Positions 11,848-22,284 of a DNA stretch of 64,000 nt are shown here, piece after piece. Below the pieces are notes generated by a model. The model saw only the letters and a list, made by a program, of their open reading frames with translations. It was not told the DNA's origin and did not search any database. This DNA is from Ipomoea triloba (lineage: Eukaryota > Streptophyta > Magnoliopsida > Solanales > Convolvulaceae). The stretch covers positions 4,363,627 through 4,427,626 of the forward strand of contig NC_044923.1 of the NCBI RefSeq assembly GCF_003576645.1, written 5' to 3'. A program made the translations under genes and the position numbers. Numbering within the stretch: position 1 is the stretch's first letter; each line of letters begins with the position of its first letter.

Positions 11848-12359
11848 TGATGGGCAATATTCCCCGAACTTATTGCGCACATGCTCGATACCCGACAAAT
11901 CATCATGAAGAATCAGTCCCGACCTTATGCCAGACCGACTCGACCTCAATACGAAGACCGGGCAAGTAACTTATCAGCATATACACACCTTCCACTTCAC
12001 CCTGCTATTGGGATTGACCTCGTGAGTTCGGGATGATCAGCCCGACCGGGCCACATGGGCCTTATTTCTCTATCTCTACCCGACCGCGGAAGGAACATGG
12101 ACGTTAGGAACCTTCGCACACGTGTAGAAATCAACAACGTTATGCTCCTTTCATACCCTATAAATAGCGCATTTAATACCTTGTAGGAGACTTTTGACAT
12201 TTCTACCTAACATTAGTAAGCTCGGAAGGCTCCGACCTACTGTCATTTCTTCCCAAGCTCGACTACTTGAACCAACAAGCAAATCTATACAACTATACCA
12301 TTCTACGGAGTAAATCTGCGTACATACACTAATCTATATATCCCAGTGTATTTACTACA
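11848..12359. mobile_element. Solo LTR, 512 bp, with 5-bp TSD
   Basis: The sequence starts TGATGGGC and ends TTACTACA, so it has TG...CA termini, and it is flanked by TCATC on both sides (11843-11847 and 12360-12364). A TATA-like CCTATAAATAGCGC lies at about 12158. The block is GC-richer than its surroundings and contains CGACC-rich words. No primer-binding site, polypurine tract or coding region adjoins it, so it is a solo LTR left by recombination between two LTRs. Superfamily (Gypsy or Copia) cannot be told from the LTR alone. If the TATA is real, the element reads on the plus strand. Confidence 0.75.
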
Positions 12360-12364
12360 TCATC

Positions 12365-13565
12365 CTTTAAATTAAAGAATGAGGACAACTTATATGTGAT
12401 AAATGCATGTGTGCAAAACGTGAGAATGTGCAATGATATTCAACATATTGACAGAACATTTTTCTAAGTAGTTGCAAACTTTTTGAATTGATTTTGTTTG
12501 AGTGCACATGCACTTTTAAGAAAATTAGGAGAACATTTTGTTTTATAGCTCACTAAAAGGACAATGATAAATAATGCCCTTCATCTATCACTTACAAAAT
12601 AGTCACTCTATATGGTGTTTTAAATTTTAATAAGTTGAGATTAAATTTAAAAAAAAAAAAAAACACACACACACAAACAAACAAATCTGTTAAAAACTTA
12701 GAACATCAGGAAGTTGTTATGTTGTAAATGGCAGGTAACTAGATGTTAGGGGCACAGTTAGCATTTTTCATTAAAGGATTGGGTCAAAAAAACAAAATTT
12801 TTTCTTTAAAAAAAAAATGCTCTTACCTGGCTTTCCAAGTGTAGTGTGAATGTGTGCTGGGTTAATAAATCATTAATTTAGTCTTTTTTTTAAACAAAAT
12901 AAATTTAGTCTTTAACTAACATAATTTAACAACTATACTATGTAATTGACTATGACAATTTCAGCTTAGTCGTTAGTTACTAATTTGGTCATATTTTATA
13001 CAATATGAAATGTAAAAAGAAAATCATAACACTGTCAATATTAAAATCTACCAAAATTAATTTTCGTCCATAACAAATTCACATATGATAAACCTAACTA
13101 TCAAATTAAAGTGTGTTAAAAGAAATTTTAACAGAGACAAAATAAAATCGGTAATGAGTTCTAGTATACATACTTCTAAATTTTACTCCTTGATATGACA
13201 AATAAGGATATGTTATTTTCAACATGTAGGTCCACAAAAAGTTGTCTACATCAAAAACTTGTGAGAGGGAGTAAAAATTGAGAGTATAAAATAGGAGTCC
13301 ACAAAGTATTTTTTATCAATAATAAATGAATAAATTTTGTCTAAGGCTAAATCTCTAACTCTAAAGTCTCTTTATTCAGTCACATAAGATGGTGGATGAG
13401 TAAATAGATACTAAATCTAAAACTATTATCAAAATTAATGACAAAGGATGCTTGACAAATGATTGATAGCTAATTAAGTTACATGATTGTTGTTTGCGTT
13501 AGGTGGGTTTACCAGCTAATAGTATTAGCTGATTGTAAAAAAATATTTAGTAAATTAGTTGTTTA
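12365..13565. other. Intergenic, no gene seen
   Basis: AT-rich, with short A and T runs and an (AC)n tract at about 12663-12675. No open frame or repeat boundary is convincing. Confidence 0.6.
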
Positions 13566-13573
13566 CTTTTAGC

Positions 13574-14040
13574 CAGTGTTGAAAAAATCCCGCTTAGGCG
13601 CTAGGCGCTTGTCGATCGCCTAGCGTATCACCTTAAATGGTGGTCTAGGCGGCTGGCTGGTTAGGCGACCGCCTAGGCCACCTAACCGCCTAAGCACCGT
13701 CTAGGCTGCTTAGATGCTGACTGCCTAGGCCTCATAGACGCTGATTAGATCTCTTAGGCATTGATTAGGCAGCCAAGCTGGCCGATTAACTATGGGTTAT
13801 TTAACTCAAAACAACATAGTTTTGAGAGAAATAATCCTAAATTTTACAAACTTTAGATTTTTTTAGGTTAATATTTAATATTTTAGTATTAACTATTATT
13901 ATATAATTTATAATTATTAGTCTTTAAAAAATTAAAAATACTTAAACAAATATTTAAAAAAAAAATAAAATAAAAATATACACGGACGCCTAGACGCTTC
14001 CCGAGCGCTCGAGTAACGCCTAGCTATTTTTTCAACCTTA
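13574..14040. mobile_element. hAT-type MITE with perfect 8-bp TSD
   Basis: CTTTTAGC flanks the element on both sides (13566-13573 and 14041-14048). The left end is CAGTGTTGAAAAAATCCCGC; the right end reverse-complemented is TAAGGTTGAAAAAATAGCTA. Both arms are rich in CTAGGCG/CGCCTAG words that form many local inverted repeats, and the middle is AT-rich. The size (467 bp), lack of coding sequence and 8-bp duplication fit a non-autonomous hAT element. It ends 78 bp beyond the ankyrin-PGG stop codon and may lie in that gene's 3' UTR. Confidence 0.88.
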
Positions 14041-14117
14041 CTTTTAGCTGATTGAATATAAAATGATAAGACATAAATGCTAATTTATTAACCCTTAAAA
14101 TGTACATATAATGATGG

Positions 14118-17100
14118 TCAGTGATTTTGAAAATCCATTCCACCGTAAACCATCAACTTGTTTGGTCTAAACAGAGACTTAGATCCAAATATAGAACTAA
14201 TGGAATCAAACCACAGCTGCCAATTTAAATACAGAAACGAACCAAACGGCACAACGGCGAGACCAGCCACGAGCTTCGGCTCCCACTCCCTCTTATACAC
14301 CAAAAAGAACGCCGCCGCGAACGCCACCAGCATCCCAACAATCGACACGAACAGCGCCGTGAGTCCGATCAGCAGCTTCGCCGGCAAGGCGACGCGGAAG
14401 TCGTGTTTTCGGTAGCGGGAGGTGAGGATGGCGAGGAACATGATGATGGCCATGATGGAGGAGAACATGGCGAGGGCGTCGGAGATGGCGAAGAGGGTGA
14501 ATGTGGTGGGTTTTATGAGGATTGGGATGCCGGTGACTTGGTCGTAGCCGCCGGGGACGGTGAAGGCCGCCGCGAACACCATGGTGGCGATTAAAGTGGC
14601 GACGATCATGCAGGAATTCGCGGTGTCCCTCATCCATTGCTCGCCCTCCTTGATTAGTGATTTGTGCTCTTTCAAGAAGAGCTCCTCTGGGGTTCTTCCG
14701 CTTGCGTTTAGCATCTTGCAATAGGTTGGTGGCACAACCCTCTTCACCTCCTTGATAAACATTATCCCTAACCAAGTTGGTCAAGCTGTACTGTGCTATT
14801 GATTTGGTAAAGTTATAAATTCAACTCCAATCCTAGTAGAAGCATCTTATTGGCTTTCTTAATTTAAGTCGGTCACTATAAACCATTTAGGCTAGTTTTA
14901 CTAGTTAGGGTTACCAGGCAGAATTTATCTAGTGTATACTCTCGACATAGTGACTGTAAGTTTCTCTCGTCACCCAAAAAAGTCGATCTTTTAATTTAAG
15001 ACAATCAACTATGAGCTACTAGACAAATTTTATCAGTTACGGTCAAAAGACGAGATTTACCTATTGCACAGCCTCAAATAGTGTGACTACAAGTTTACCT
15101 CGTCCATAAAAAAATGGATCTCTAATCACTCAAAAGTAATTAAAAACTAGAAGTTTTGGTTTCTAACCACTTTGGCATTTAAAAGTTGTGTATGTTCTCA
15201 CCCCAAACCACAAGTTTAACTCCTAGTAGGAACAGTCTATTGACTTTTTCTATTTAAATCAGTCACTATAAGCAATTTAGGCTAATTTTACCGGCTAAGG
15301 TCACAAGGCTGAATTTTTCTAGTGCGGATTTCTCTCGTTACTCAAACAAACCTTCTTAATTTCAAACAATCAGCTATGAGCAATTATGCTGATTTTGCCA
15401 GTTAAAGGTCAAAAAACGAGGTTTAAAAGTTGTGTATGTTCTCACCCTAAACCACAAGATTTCTCGCTGCAACTGCAGTGCTGGTCCAGATACGTTGATA
15501 AGCTGTCTTGGCAAAATCTTCTGAGTCTCTTCCAGTAGCTCAGATTTAGCCTGCAAGTAGAAGATGAACAACAACTTTTAGGCACCATATAAACATTTTA
15601 TGTTGGATAATGGATTGTATATAACTAGAAAAACCAACAGTTAGATTTTTGGATGGCAGATCGCCAGATTGTAAGCAAAAATACAGAATCAAGCCCTGCC
15701 AACTTGAAAGTTGCCTCATCCAATCTACATTGAGAATCGAAACTAACTCTGATCTCACCTTAACATTCTTATTGTCTCCTACTGTCTGCCCCAACATTGC
15801 AGTCAAATGTAAAATGTTGTTCCCATCTTCATCCACAATTTGATGGATCAATTCCTTGAAGGGCCCCATCTCATATATAAGATTAAACACTCTTTCTTGG
15901 CGATGCGACACCGCGACATGAAACATCGTCTGACCCTTCTTGTTGAGCACCAGAGAAAGCACAGGTTTCCTCCTAAGAACCATGGCTATGAACTCTGCAT
16001 TCCCCTCCATAGCAGCATAGTGAAGTATTTCTGTTTTCATAATGAGGCCTCTCAATTCTTCCTCTGCTAAACTAAGCCACAAGTTGCAGATCTTCTCAAA
16101 CACTTCCCCAACTTTCTTCCTCTGCAAATACTTCTCCTCCATCGCGGGAACAGCTGCACGAAGAACATTTCCCCATGTTCCACCGTGATGTTCGTCGATT
16201 ATGGGGGGCGGTTTCCGGACTAGAACACTCATGAATGAATTGTAGCATGGAAGCTTGGAAGTGGCTAAAGTTTCATCCTTTTCTAGGATTTGTAATGCCA
16301 TGTCTGCAGCAGAGAAGCAGAGTTAGTTAATTGTGACACTATGAGGAAAAAGTATAATCTTTTGTGAAAAACCTAATTGATCTCACAAATCATGGTTGCA
16401 TTAGGCGCTAGTCGGGCTGTAGACTAGTGTCTAGGTTGTTACTTATAAAAACAAAAAAATAGTGCATGTTGGGTGAGTTAGGCCGAATTCGATCGCCTAG
16501 GGAGTAATTTGTCTTGGTCTAGGGTGCTAGTCGGCGACCTATAAAAACATGGTTGCAGGCACTAGTCAGGCCAGGCCGTAGACTAGTGTCTAGGTGGCGA
16601 TTTATAAAAATAAAAAAAATAGTGCATGTTGTCGGCAAGGATAGCCCAGGTGGTAAAAGCAATCTACCTACAGCTCAGAAGTCGTAGGTTCAAACCTTAA
16701 ACTCCTGAGTTTAAGCCGGTCATCTGGGCTAGTTTACCTCTTTGTGGCAAGAGGCCCTTTGCCGGTTAGGGTCACAGGGCGAAGAAAACAACCTCAAGTT
16801 GGAGATTCAACCTTTTGGGAAGAGAGATTTTGGTTATATGTATAGCCTATAGCTTACCATACATATCATTCTGAATAGTGGCTTCCATGAGGGGGCTACC
16901 CAATTCACTCAGTTTGTTGTCAGGTGTGACCTTGAAAAGGTACGAAAACATTTCGTTTTGCTTCGTCAGAGCTGCCACTTCCAGGGGAGTCATGTCTTCA
17001 TAAGCATTGATGGTCAGCAGCTTCTTGTTCTTCTCCACCATCACCTCTGCCATTTTCTTTTCTCCCAACTCAATGGCATACACGAAAGCAGTGCGTTTAC

Positions 17101-17812
17101 TGTCATTTCTGAGTTCCAAATCAATCGGATCCAGCATTTCCACCAGCTTCTGTACGAATTCGATCCTCTTCGCCGCAACAGCGACGTGGAGAAGTGTTTC
17201 CCCAGCTTTGGTAATCTTCTGACGAGCATAGTCTAGGTTGCGTTTCAAAATAAGCTCTGCAGTCTCCCAGTCGCCTTCCTTGGCTGCGCCGTGAAGCATT
17301 CTAAGGTCAGCCATGAAGCTTTCTACGGTCACTACATTAAAAAGCACTAGAACTGATCAATTTCAGCACCAGGTGATTAGATTAGAGAATTGTTAAGCAG
17401 AGGCTTAAAAGGACTAAATCCAGCATCAGGTGGTTAGGAGACGGTTGAGTGGAGCCCGGAAGGCCTGAAGCGTGGCTAAATTTAACACTGCCACTTGAAA
17501 TGTGGCTGAATAAGAAAATAAAATTATGTATTCACTATGACTTATGCACTTGATCTAAGAAGTGGTATCAGAACTGTGGAGGTCAGTTAAATTCAGTATC
17601 TTATATCTTGAAATTATGACAGTGTAAGGAATTAAAGTTGTGCATTTGGTATGAGAAAATAAAGTGGTTGATCATAACAAAACAACATGTATATTTTTCA
17701 AATAAAAGAGCTAGATTGTACCTTTACTGTTAGGAGGTTGATTTTCAACGTCAGTGAAACGAGGAAACGCAGCAGCTTTCTGAGAACTGCATAATGATGA
17801 TATCCTCTTCAT
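14118..17812 (-). CDS. Ankyrin-repeat membrane protein with C-terminal PGG domain (ITN1/ACD6-like)
   Basis: Five coding exons join in frame to 615 aa: 17812-17722, 17331-16858, 16303-15759, 15550-15446 and 14750-14118, all with GT-AG introns. After a short N-terminus (MKRISSLCSSQKAAAFPRF), ankyrin units run from about residue 40 (LHGAAKEGDWETAELIL, ETLLHVAVAAKRIEFVQKLV) to about 365 (GQTMFHVAVSHRQERVF, DGNNILHLTAMLG). The last exon has the PGG domain: DTANSCMIVATLIATMVFAA leads into TVPGG near residue 470, followed by about four membrane helices (residues ~450-590). Proteins of this type sit in the plasma or internal membranes; known relatives act in salt/ROS signalling or immunity, but the specific role here is inferred only from the family. 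The introns hold SINEs and tandem repeats, and the exon 4 donor region is duplicated in intron 4. The start was chosen as the ATG that keeps frame into exon 2. Confidence 0.9.
14838..15460. repeat. Tandemly duplicated SINE-tail modules and duplicated splice-donor block in intron 4
   Basis: A block reading GTTGTGTATGTTCTCACC then AAACCACAAG occurs at about 15181-15215 and again at 15425-15459, offset 244 bp; the second contains the real end of exon 4 and its GT donor. After each block comes a diverged module with GTCRGTCACTATAARCCATT, TTAGGCTAATTTTACYRG and TCTAGTG (about 14838-14940 and 15236-15335), plus a further pair around 14990-15070 and 15350-15420. The modules resemble the SINE body at 16690-16790. 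Confidence 0.75.
16391..16631. repeat. 157-bp-spaced tandem repeat in ankyrin gene intron 2
   Basis: Two copies (16391-16471 and 16548-16631) share GGTTGCA, the GCGCTAGTC/GCACTAGTC block, GTAGACTAGTGTCTAGGT, an A-rich tract and ATAGTGCATGTTG. The CTAGGCG-type words recall the hAT MITE at 13574-14040, so they may be remnants of that family. Confidence 0.7.
16633..16790 (+). mobile_element. tRNA-derived SINE (family B), full-length-looking
   Basis: The head GGATAGCCCAGGTGGTAAAA acts as box A and GTAGGTTCAAACCTT contains box B about 35 bp later, the spacing of a Pol III internal promoter. The body reads GAGTTTAAGCCGGTCATCTG, then GGCTAGTTTACCTC, GCCGGTTAGGGTCACAGGGC. Many other copies in the window match only this body. 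It lies in intron 2 of the ankyrin gene, in the opposite orientation to the gene. A poly-A or target duplication was not resolved. Confidence 0.7.
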
Positions 17813-17934
17813 GCTGCATATCAACAATTGTTGTGGCAAACCAGAAGAGCGGAAGAGTTTATGCTCTGATCTGTAATTGAGTCATCATAGACCAAGTCAA
17901 TAAACTAAACACTAATTAAAATATATAAGTAATA

Positions 17935-18075
17935 ACCTATTGACTTTTTTAATTTGAACGGATCAATTATAGATAATCTAAATTGGTTTAATTTAGTGTA
18001 ACTCTTTGCTAACTAAGATCACAAGATAGGATTTACTCAATTATCACTCTGTGAATTTCCCTAGTCACACATACA
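17935..18075 (+). mobile_element. SINE (family B) body fragment
   Basis: Reads TATTGACTTTTTTAATTTGA then GATCAATTATAGATAATC, GTTTAATTTAGTG, CTAAGATCACAAGATAGG and CCCTAGTCAC. This is a decayed copy of the 16690-16790 body, in the 5' intron of the ankyrin gene. Confidence 0.5.
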
Positions 18076-18220
18076 GGGTATAAGTTAATTCACTTTTACA
18101 CTCCTTTAATGTAGTGTTTTTTTTTTCTCTTCATGTTTAATCACTCAACTATAATACTCTTTCCAAATAGGTCCTTGACTATTAAAATTTTTAATTTTGG
18201 TGCATAACTATTTAATTTCT

Positions 18221-18386
18221 GCCAAGGACCTTGTAGTTCAGTGGCATCAAACCCTTCCCTTTATATGGGAGGTGGTGGGTTCGAGTCTCAGTGCAGACAA
18301 TATTGACTCTTGTGCTTCAATACTTTGAGAAAGTAGTTATGAACAGGTACTGCATTCTAATAGAGTTAGTAGTATTCAAAAAAAAA
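18221..18386 (+). mobile_element. SINE (family A), full copy with 15-bp TSD
   Basis: Head GCCAAGGACCTTGTAGTTCA carries a box A-like region; GTGGGTTCGAGTCTCAGTG carries box B; the tail is GTTATGAACAGGTACTGCAT, then AGAGTTAGTAGTATTC and a run of A. The 15-bp repeat AACTATTTAATTTCT flanks it exactly (18206-18220 and 18387-18401). This is the best reference copy of the family here; others are at 266-330, 2467-2617 and 30498-30608. Confidence 0.88.
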
Positions 18387-18390
18387 AACT

Positions 18391-18472
18391 ATTTAATTTC
18401 TTTCACATTTGATCCATTATTTAATTTGTCCCTATTTAATTTCTTTCACATTTGATCCATTATTTAATTTGT
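18391..18472. repeat. 41-bp perfect tandem duplication
   Basis: ATTTAATTTCTTTCACATTT and the following text through TTTAATTTGTC occurs twice in succession. It starts in the SINE's 3' target duplication, so it arose at or after that insertion. Confidence 0.8.
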
Positions 18473-18878
18473 CGGCCAACTTAAGCTTAAAAATAAAAAT
18501 AAGATCAATCAAGTTGAAAAGTAGGTACTGAAAAAGTAAAAAAGAGTTATGAATTGTTAGTTGAAAAATTAAATGAGGGGCAGAATTGCAGAACATGGAA
18601 GCATTTAAATAGTTATCAATCAAAATAAAAAAGAGTTCTATTAATGTATTCCAAATTTTCTTTCTTAAATTTTATTTCTTAATGTGGCAAATAAAGATAA
18701 ACTATTTTTTTTATGTGAGTCTTAAAATAAATGTTTACATCAAATTTTTTGTGTGCAAAAATAAAAGTTGAGAGTAAAAACTTAGAGTACACATAGTATC
18801 CATCCAAACGCTTGAAGAACACATTAACAGAAGCTAAAGAATTGAATATAACATAAGGAGAAAGAAGAAAATACATAC

Positions 18879-19045
18879 TTGCTATATATACTGAAAATGT
18901 CGAATGAAGATAGAGCAGTTATGAACGGCGGCAATATAATGCGGCGGAGAAGAAGTTGAAGAAAGCAAGGAAGAGAAGCTTAATTGGGGTTGGGGATCGG
19001 AGATTAGAGCGCCAAATCAAATCAAATCAGAATCCGCCGGCGCGG
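18879..19045 (-). other. Probable 5' non-coding exon of the ankyrin-PGG gene
   Basis: On the minus strand, a TATA box at 19071-19080 is followed by GC-richer sequence, pyrimidine-rich stretches and a consensus donor AGCAA|GTATGT at 18878. A matching acceptor TTACAG ends at 17871, leaving a 58-bp leader (17870-17813) before the ATG. The resulting 5' intron is about 1 kb and contains a SINE. The transcription start is only estimated. Confidence 0.5.
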
Positions 19046-19070
19046 CCACCAGAGCCTACGACGTCGCCGT

Positions 19071-19080
19071 CTTATATATG
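19071..19080 (-). promoter_or_regulatory. TATA box for the ankyrin-PGG gene
   Basis: CATATATAAG on the minus strand within GGCGCCATATATAAGACGG. It lies about 25-30 bp upstream of the proposed leader exon. Confidence 0.5.
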
Positions 19081-19399
19081 GCGCCTCCGATTCAACCAAC
19101 CAACCGTCCGATCGCTCCTCGTACTAAATTTCTCCTTGGTACTCGTAGAGATTGAAGTTTTTACTAAGGTTTTATAAACGGAAGTCAATCGTGGAATGTT
19201 GTGGTTTGCATTCTGTGTTCCCATGTGGAAGTCTTTTTATATATATTTTTTTGGAACTAAAGCATTGATGAATGATGAGGGGATTACAATTAGTCATAAG
19301 TCAACTGCCCAACTACTCTGGTGGGACACTACTGAAATTACCAAATTCGCCTCGCATTTGACTGTCAATAGTCAATATGATGTCTAAAAGGAGGAAATA

Positions 19400-19500
19400 A
19401 GTTAGAGTACGAGAGTCGATGACCTTGTGGTCTAGTGGAATAAAGTGACATTCTTAAATTGGAGGTCATGAATTAGGCTAAGATAGTAGGAGAGAATCCA
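19400..19500 (+). mobile_element. SINE-like head fragment
   Basis: GATGACCTTGTGGTCTAGTG then GGAGGTCATGAATTAGGC resemble the family A head. No tail or target duplication is visible. A similar fragment lies at 29594-29660 (ATGACCTTGTGGTCTAAGTA). Confidence 0.4.
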
Positions 19501-19629
19501 TATCAATGGTTTTTGTCAAATTAAAATTTTAAAGAGGGTTTTTTGTTGATATGGGCAATGGTTTTTAAGCTGATTTTTACTCCTACAAAATTAAGTTTTT
19601 TTGTGAGTCTCAAATGAGAGGGAGATGAC

Positions 19630-20100
19630 AGAAGACTACTCATTTTGTACCTGTTGGGCGCATATTCAGCGCGCAACCAGACACATTTTACTATATATGT
19701 TTAAAAAAAATAAAAAATCGCGTCAGGCCAGTCAAATCCTTCTTTTTCTTTTTTTCTTTGTCTCCAATCTCTCCTTGTTGGCATATTAAAAACCGTGAAA
19801 ATTTTAAAGCTGGTGTTATTGCTCTAATCCTATTTATGATTTTTTGGGGGTTTTAACAATCTTTTTGCACACGCCGATGAGAGAGACGGAAAGAAATTTA
19901 TTTTAAAAAATGGTTTTTTATGAGACCGATTGTCCCAAAAAAAATTATTCGCCTCAACTGCACGTCATGCGCACTGAAAGACTTTGCTTTTCTTCTTTTT
20001 TATTTTTATTTTTTTCTCATAATCTCTCTTATTTTCTCTTTCCTAATCACCTGTGTAGAAACCAAATAAAATTTCCCACTAATATTGTTGCTCTTATAGT
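19630..20100 (-). repeat. GC-hairpin repeat (family H), diverged copy D, inverted
   Basis: The minus strand carries GTGATTAGGAAAGAGAAAAT at about 20028-20047, the signature of the copies at 46.4 and 59.1 kb. GC-rich words (GCGCATATTCAGCGCGCAAC, CACGTCATGCGC) occur further along inside long T/A-rich sequence. The outer borders are not readable. Confidence 0.4.
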
Positions 20101-20626
20101 TTTTCCACACGGACTTAACCAGCATTACAGCAGACAATATTTGGGAGAAGAGATCAAAGTTTGAAACTCCACAACGGTATTTTGGAGAGTAGTGGGCAGA
20201 TCCCTTGTGCGCATCGGTATTTGGCCCAATTTGCTGATTCACTGAGTTACGTGATTTACCATCTTTCACATACCCTGTCCGGCCGAAGATGGAAATTCAA
20301 CTATTTGGAAGAAACTGAAAGTTAAATATAATATTATTAATTGAATACATGAAGCATGATTTTAATATTTAATAGTTGAATATAATATTATTAATTGTTA
20401 TGGCAACAAACTTCTCCTTGTCGTTTAGTTTGTGGACTTTTTTCTTTTACATTTTTAGTCCTCTGAAATAATTTTTAAAAGCTTATGTTTTTTTATGGGA
20501 TAATATCTCATAAAGGGATTCAGAACAAAAAGAGGGAATGGAGACAGTTTCCAAAAAAAAAAGAAAAGAAAAGAGGGAATGGAGACAAAGAAACTAACGA
20601 GAAAGTTATATTATATATTTATAAAA

Positions 20627-21945
20627 GAGTAAATTGCACTTTTGGACCTATGACTATAGAGGTTCTGTTAATTACAACACTCGACTTTAAAAACTAACAA
20701 TTTAGTCCATTAACTATGTTTTTTAACACATTTGGTCCTTCCGGCCAAATCACCGGTCAAATTTGGCCGGAAAATTATAACCCTATTTTAATTATTTATA
20801 AGTGAGGGCAAAACGGTCTTTTTACGATGACTTCTTCTTCCTTGCACTTGCTCGCCGGCAACTCTGTGAGTGCATCATCGAAATCATCAGAGACTAAATA
20901 CAATGATTCCTAGAATAGTAAATTCATATTGTTGTAGTTTTTTTCCTCATCACATGATTGGGATTTATCAAAAAGCACATCCAAAAACAAAATCGCATAA
21001 GGAACTAAAGAAAACAGATAATGATTCCGCGGCGGTATTGAAGAAAACAGATAATGATTATCGCATAAGGAACTAAAGAAAAGTATTGTTTCAGTATTCA
21101 ATCCCTACCTTGAGTACCTTAAATTTTATTTTTGTATAATATATAAATTGTATTACGGACCCATGGACCTCTGTCTTCACGCGGCGGCGAAGATCGCATA
21201 AGGAACTAAACAAAATCGCATAAGGAACAAAATCGCGAGGCCGATGCTTCACGCGGCGGCGACGTCGTCATCACAGGCCGGCCCCATGGACCTCTGTCTT
21301 CTCCTCCGACGACCTCTGTTCCTTCCGGCAGGGCAGAGCATCGATAGCAATGGTGGCAGCTAGAGCAATGGCGAAGCTTCGGCGTGAGGCGGTGGTTCGA
21401 CGAAGCGTGAGTTTTTGGTTCAGATCTGATAGTCCAGTGAGTTGTTTTCTATTCGACGAAGTAGATCTAACAGTCCAGTGATTTGCTAGAACTTTGAATC
21501 GGGATTTTCTATCACTGTGGTGCATCAATGGTTTTGGTTCAGATCTGTGTCTCTTTGACGATTGTTTCTGGATTGAGTGAATTTGTAGCTCACTCACAAT
21601 CGGCATCCAATTGAGATGAATCTCCAGCTGGGTCAGATGAGGAAGGAGAGCCAAATGCGGTGCGAGTGGGAAGCTCCAGTTGCCATGAACGGGACGGTGG
21701 CGGCGACATTTCCGACGACAAAATGGAGAAGAAGAACTAGGCTGGTGAAAATACCAAAATGCCCCCATTTTTAAACAAATTAAAATGAATTACAACTTTC
21801 CGGCCAAATTTGACCGGTGATTTGGCTGGAAGGACCAAATGTGTTAGAAAAAGCATAGTTAATGGACTAAATTGTTAGTTTTTAAAGTCGAGTGTTACAA
21901 TTAACAGGACCCCTATAGTCATAAGACCAAAAGTGCAATTTACTC
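20627..21945. mobile_element. MULE-like element (1319 bp), long TIRs, perfect 9-bp TSD
   Basis: TTTATAAAA flanks both sides (20618-20626 and 21946-21954). The ends GAGTAAATTGCACTTTTGG and its right counterpart (reverse-complemented GAGTAAATTGCACTTTTGG) start inverted repeats of about 155 bp (20627 to about 20781; about 21790-21945). The interior is GC-rich for this window (about 21180-21420, GCGGCGGCGACGTCG, GGCCGGCCCCATGG). It has minus-strand frames of up to 165 aa with no recognised domain and no transposase. A GC-rich insert between long MULE ends suggests captured genic sequence (Pack-MULE), but the source was not identified. Only this copy has both TIRs. Confidence 0.88.
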
Positions 21946-22284
21946 TTTATAAAATAAGGCATTGGATTTGAGCTTTCTGTTTATAATGACCAAAAAGAGT
22001 TACTTTTTTTTTTTTTGAAATAACCAAAAAGAGTTTTTTTTTTTTTGAAAAAAAAAAAGAAGAGTTATTTATTCCTATACTAATTAGTTTATTTCGTCAT
22101 TTCCACGCACTAACAAATAATTAAGTGCAAAAAATTTAATTCACTATAATAAGGTAATTAATTGCCGATCTTAAATTTTGTGATTTTATTAAGTGACTAG
22201 AAAAACATGTAACAATTATTCAATAATGTGCATTGGGTAACTATACTATACCTTTCATTTTAGTTTTTTTTTTTTTTTTTTTAG

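Noticed and set aside
14158..14784. Overlapping frames on both strands across the PGG exon
   Set aside because: Shadows of the GC-rich last exon; only one frame spells the PGG domain.
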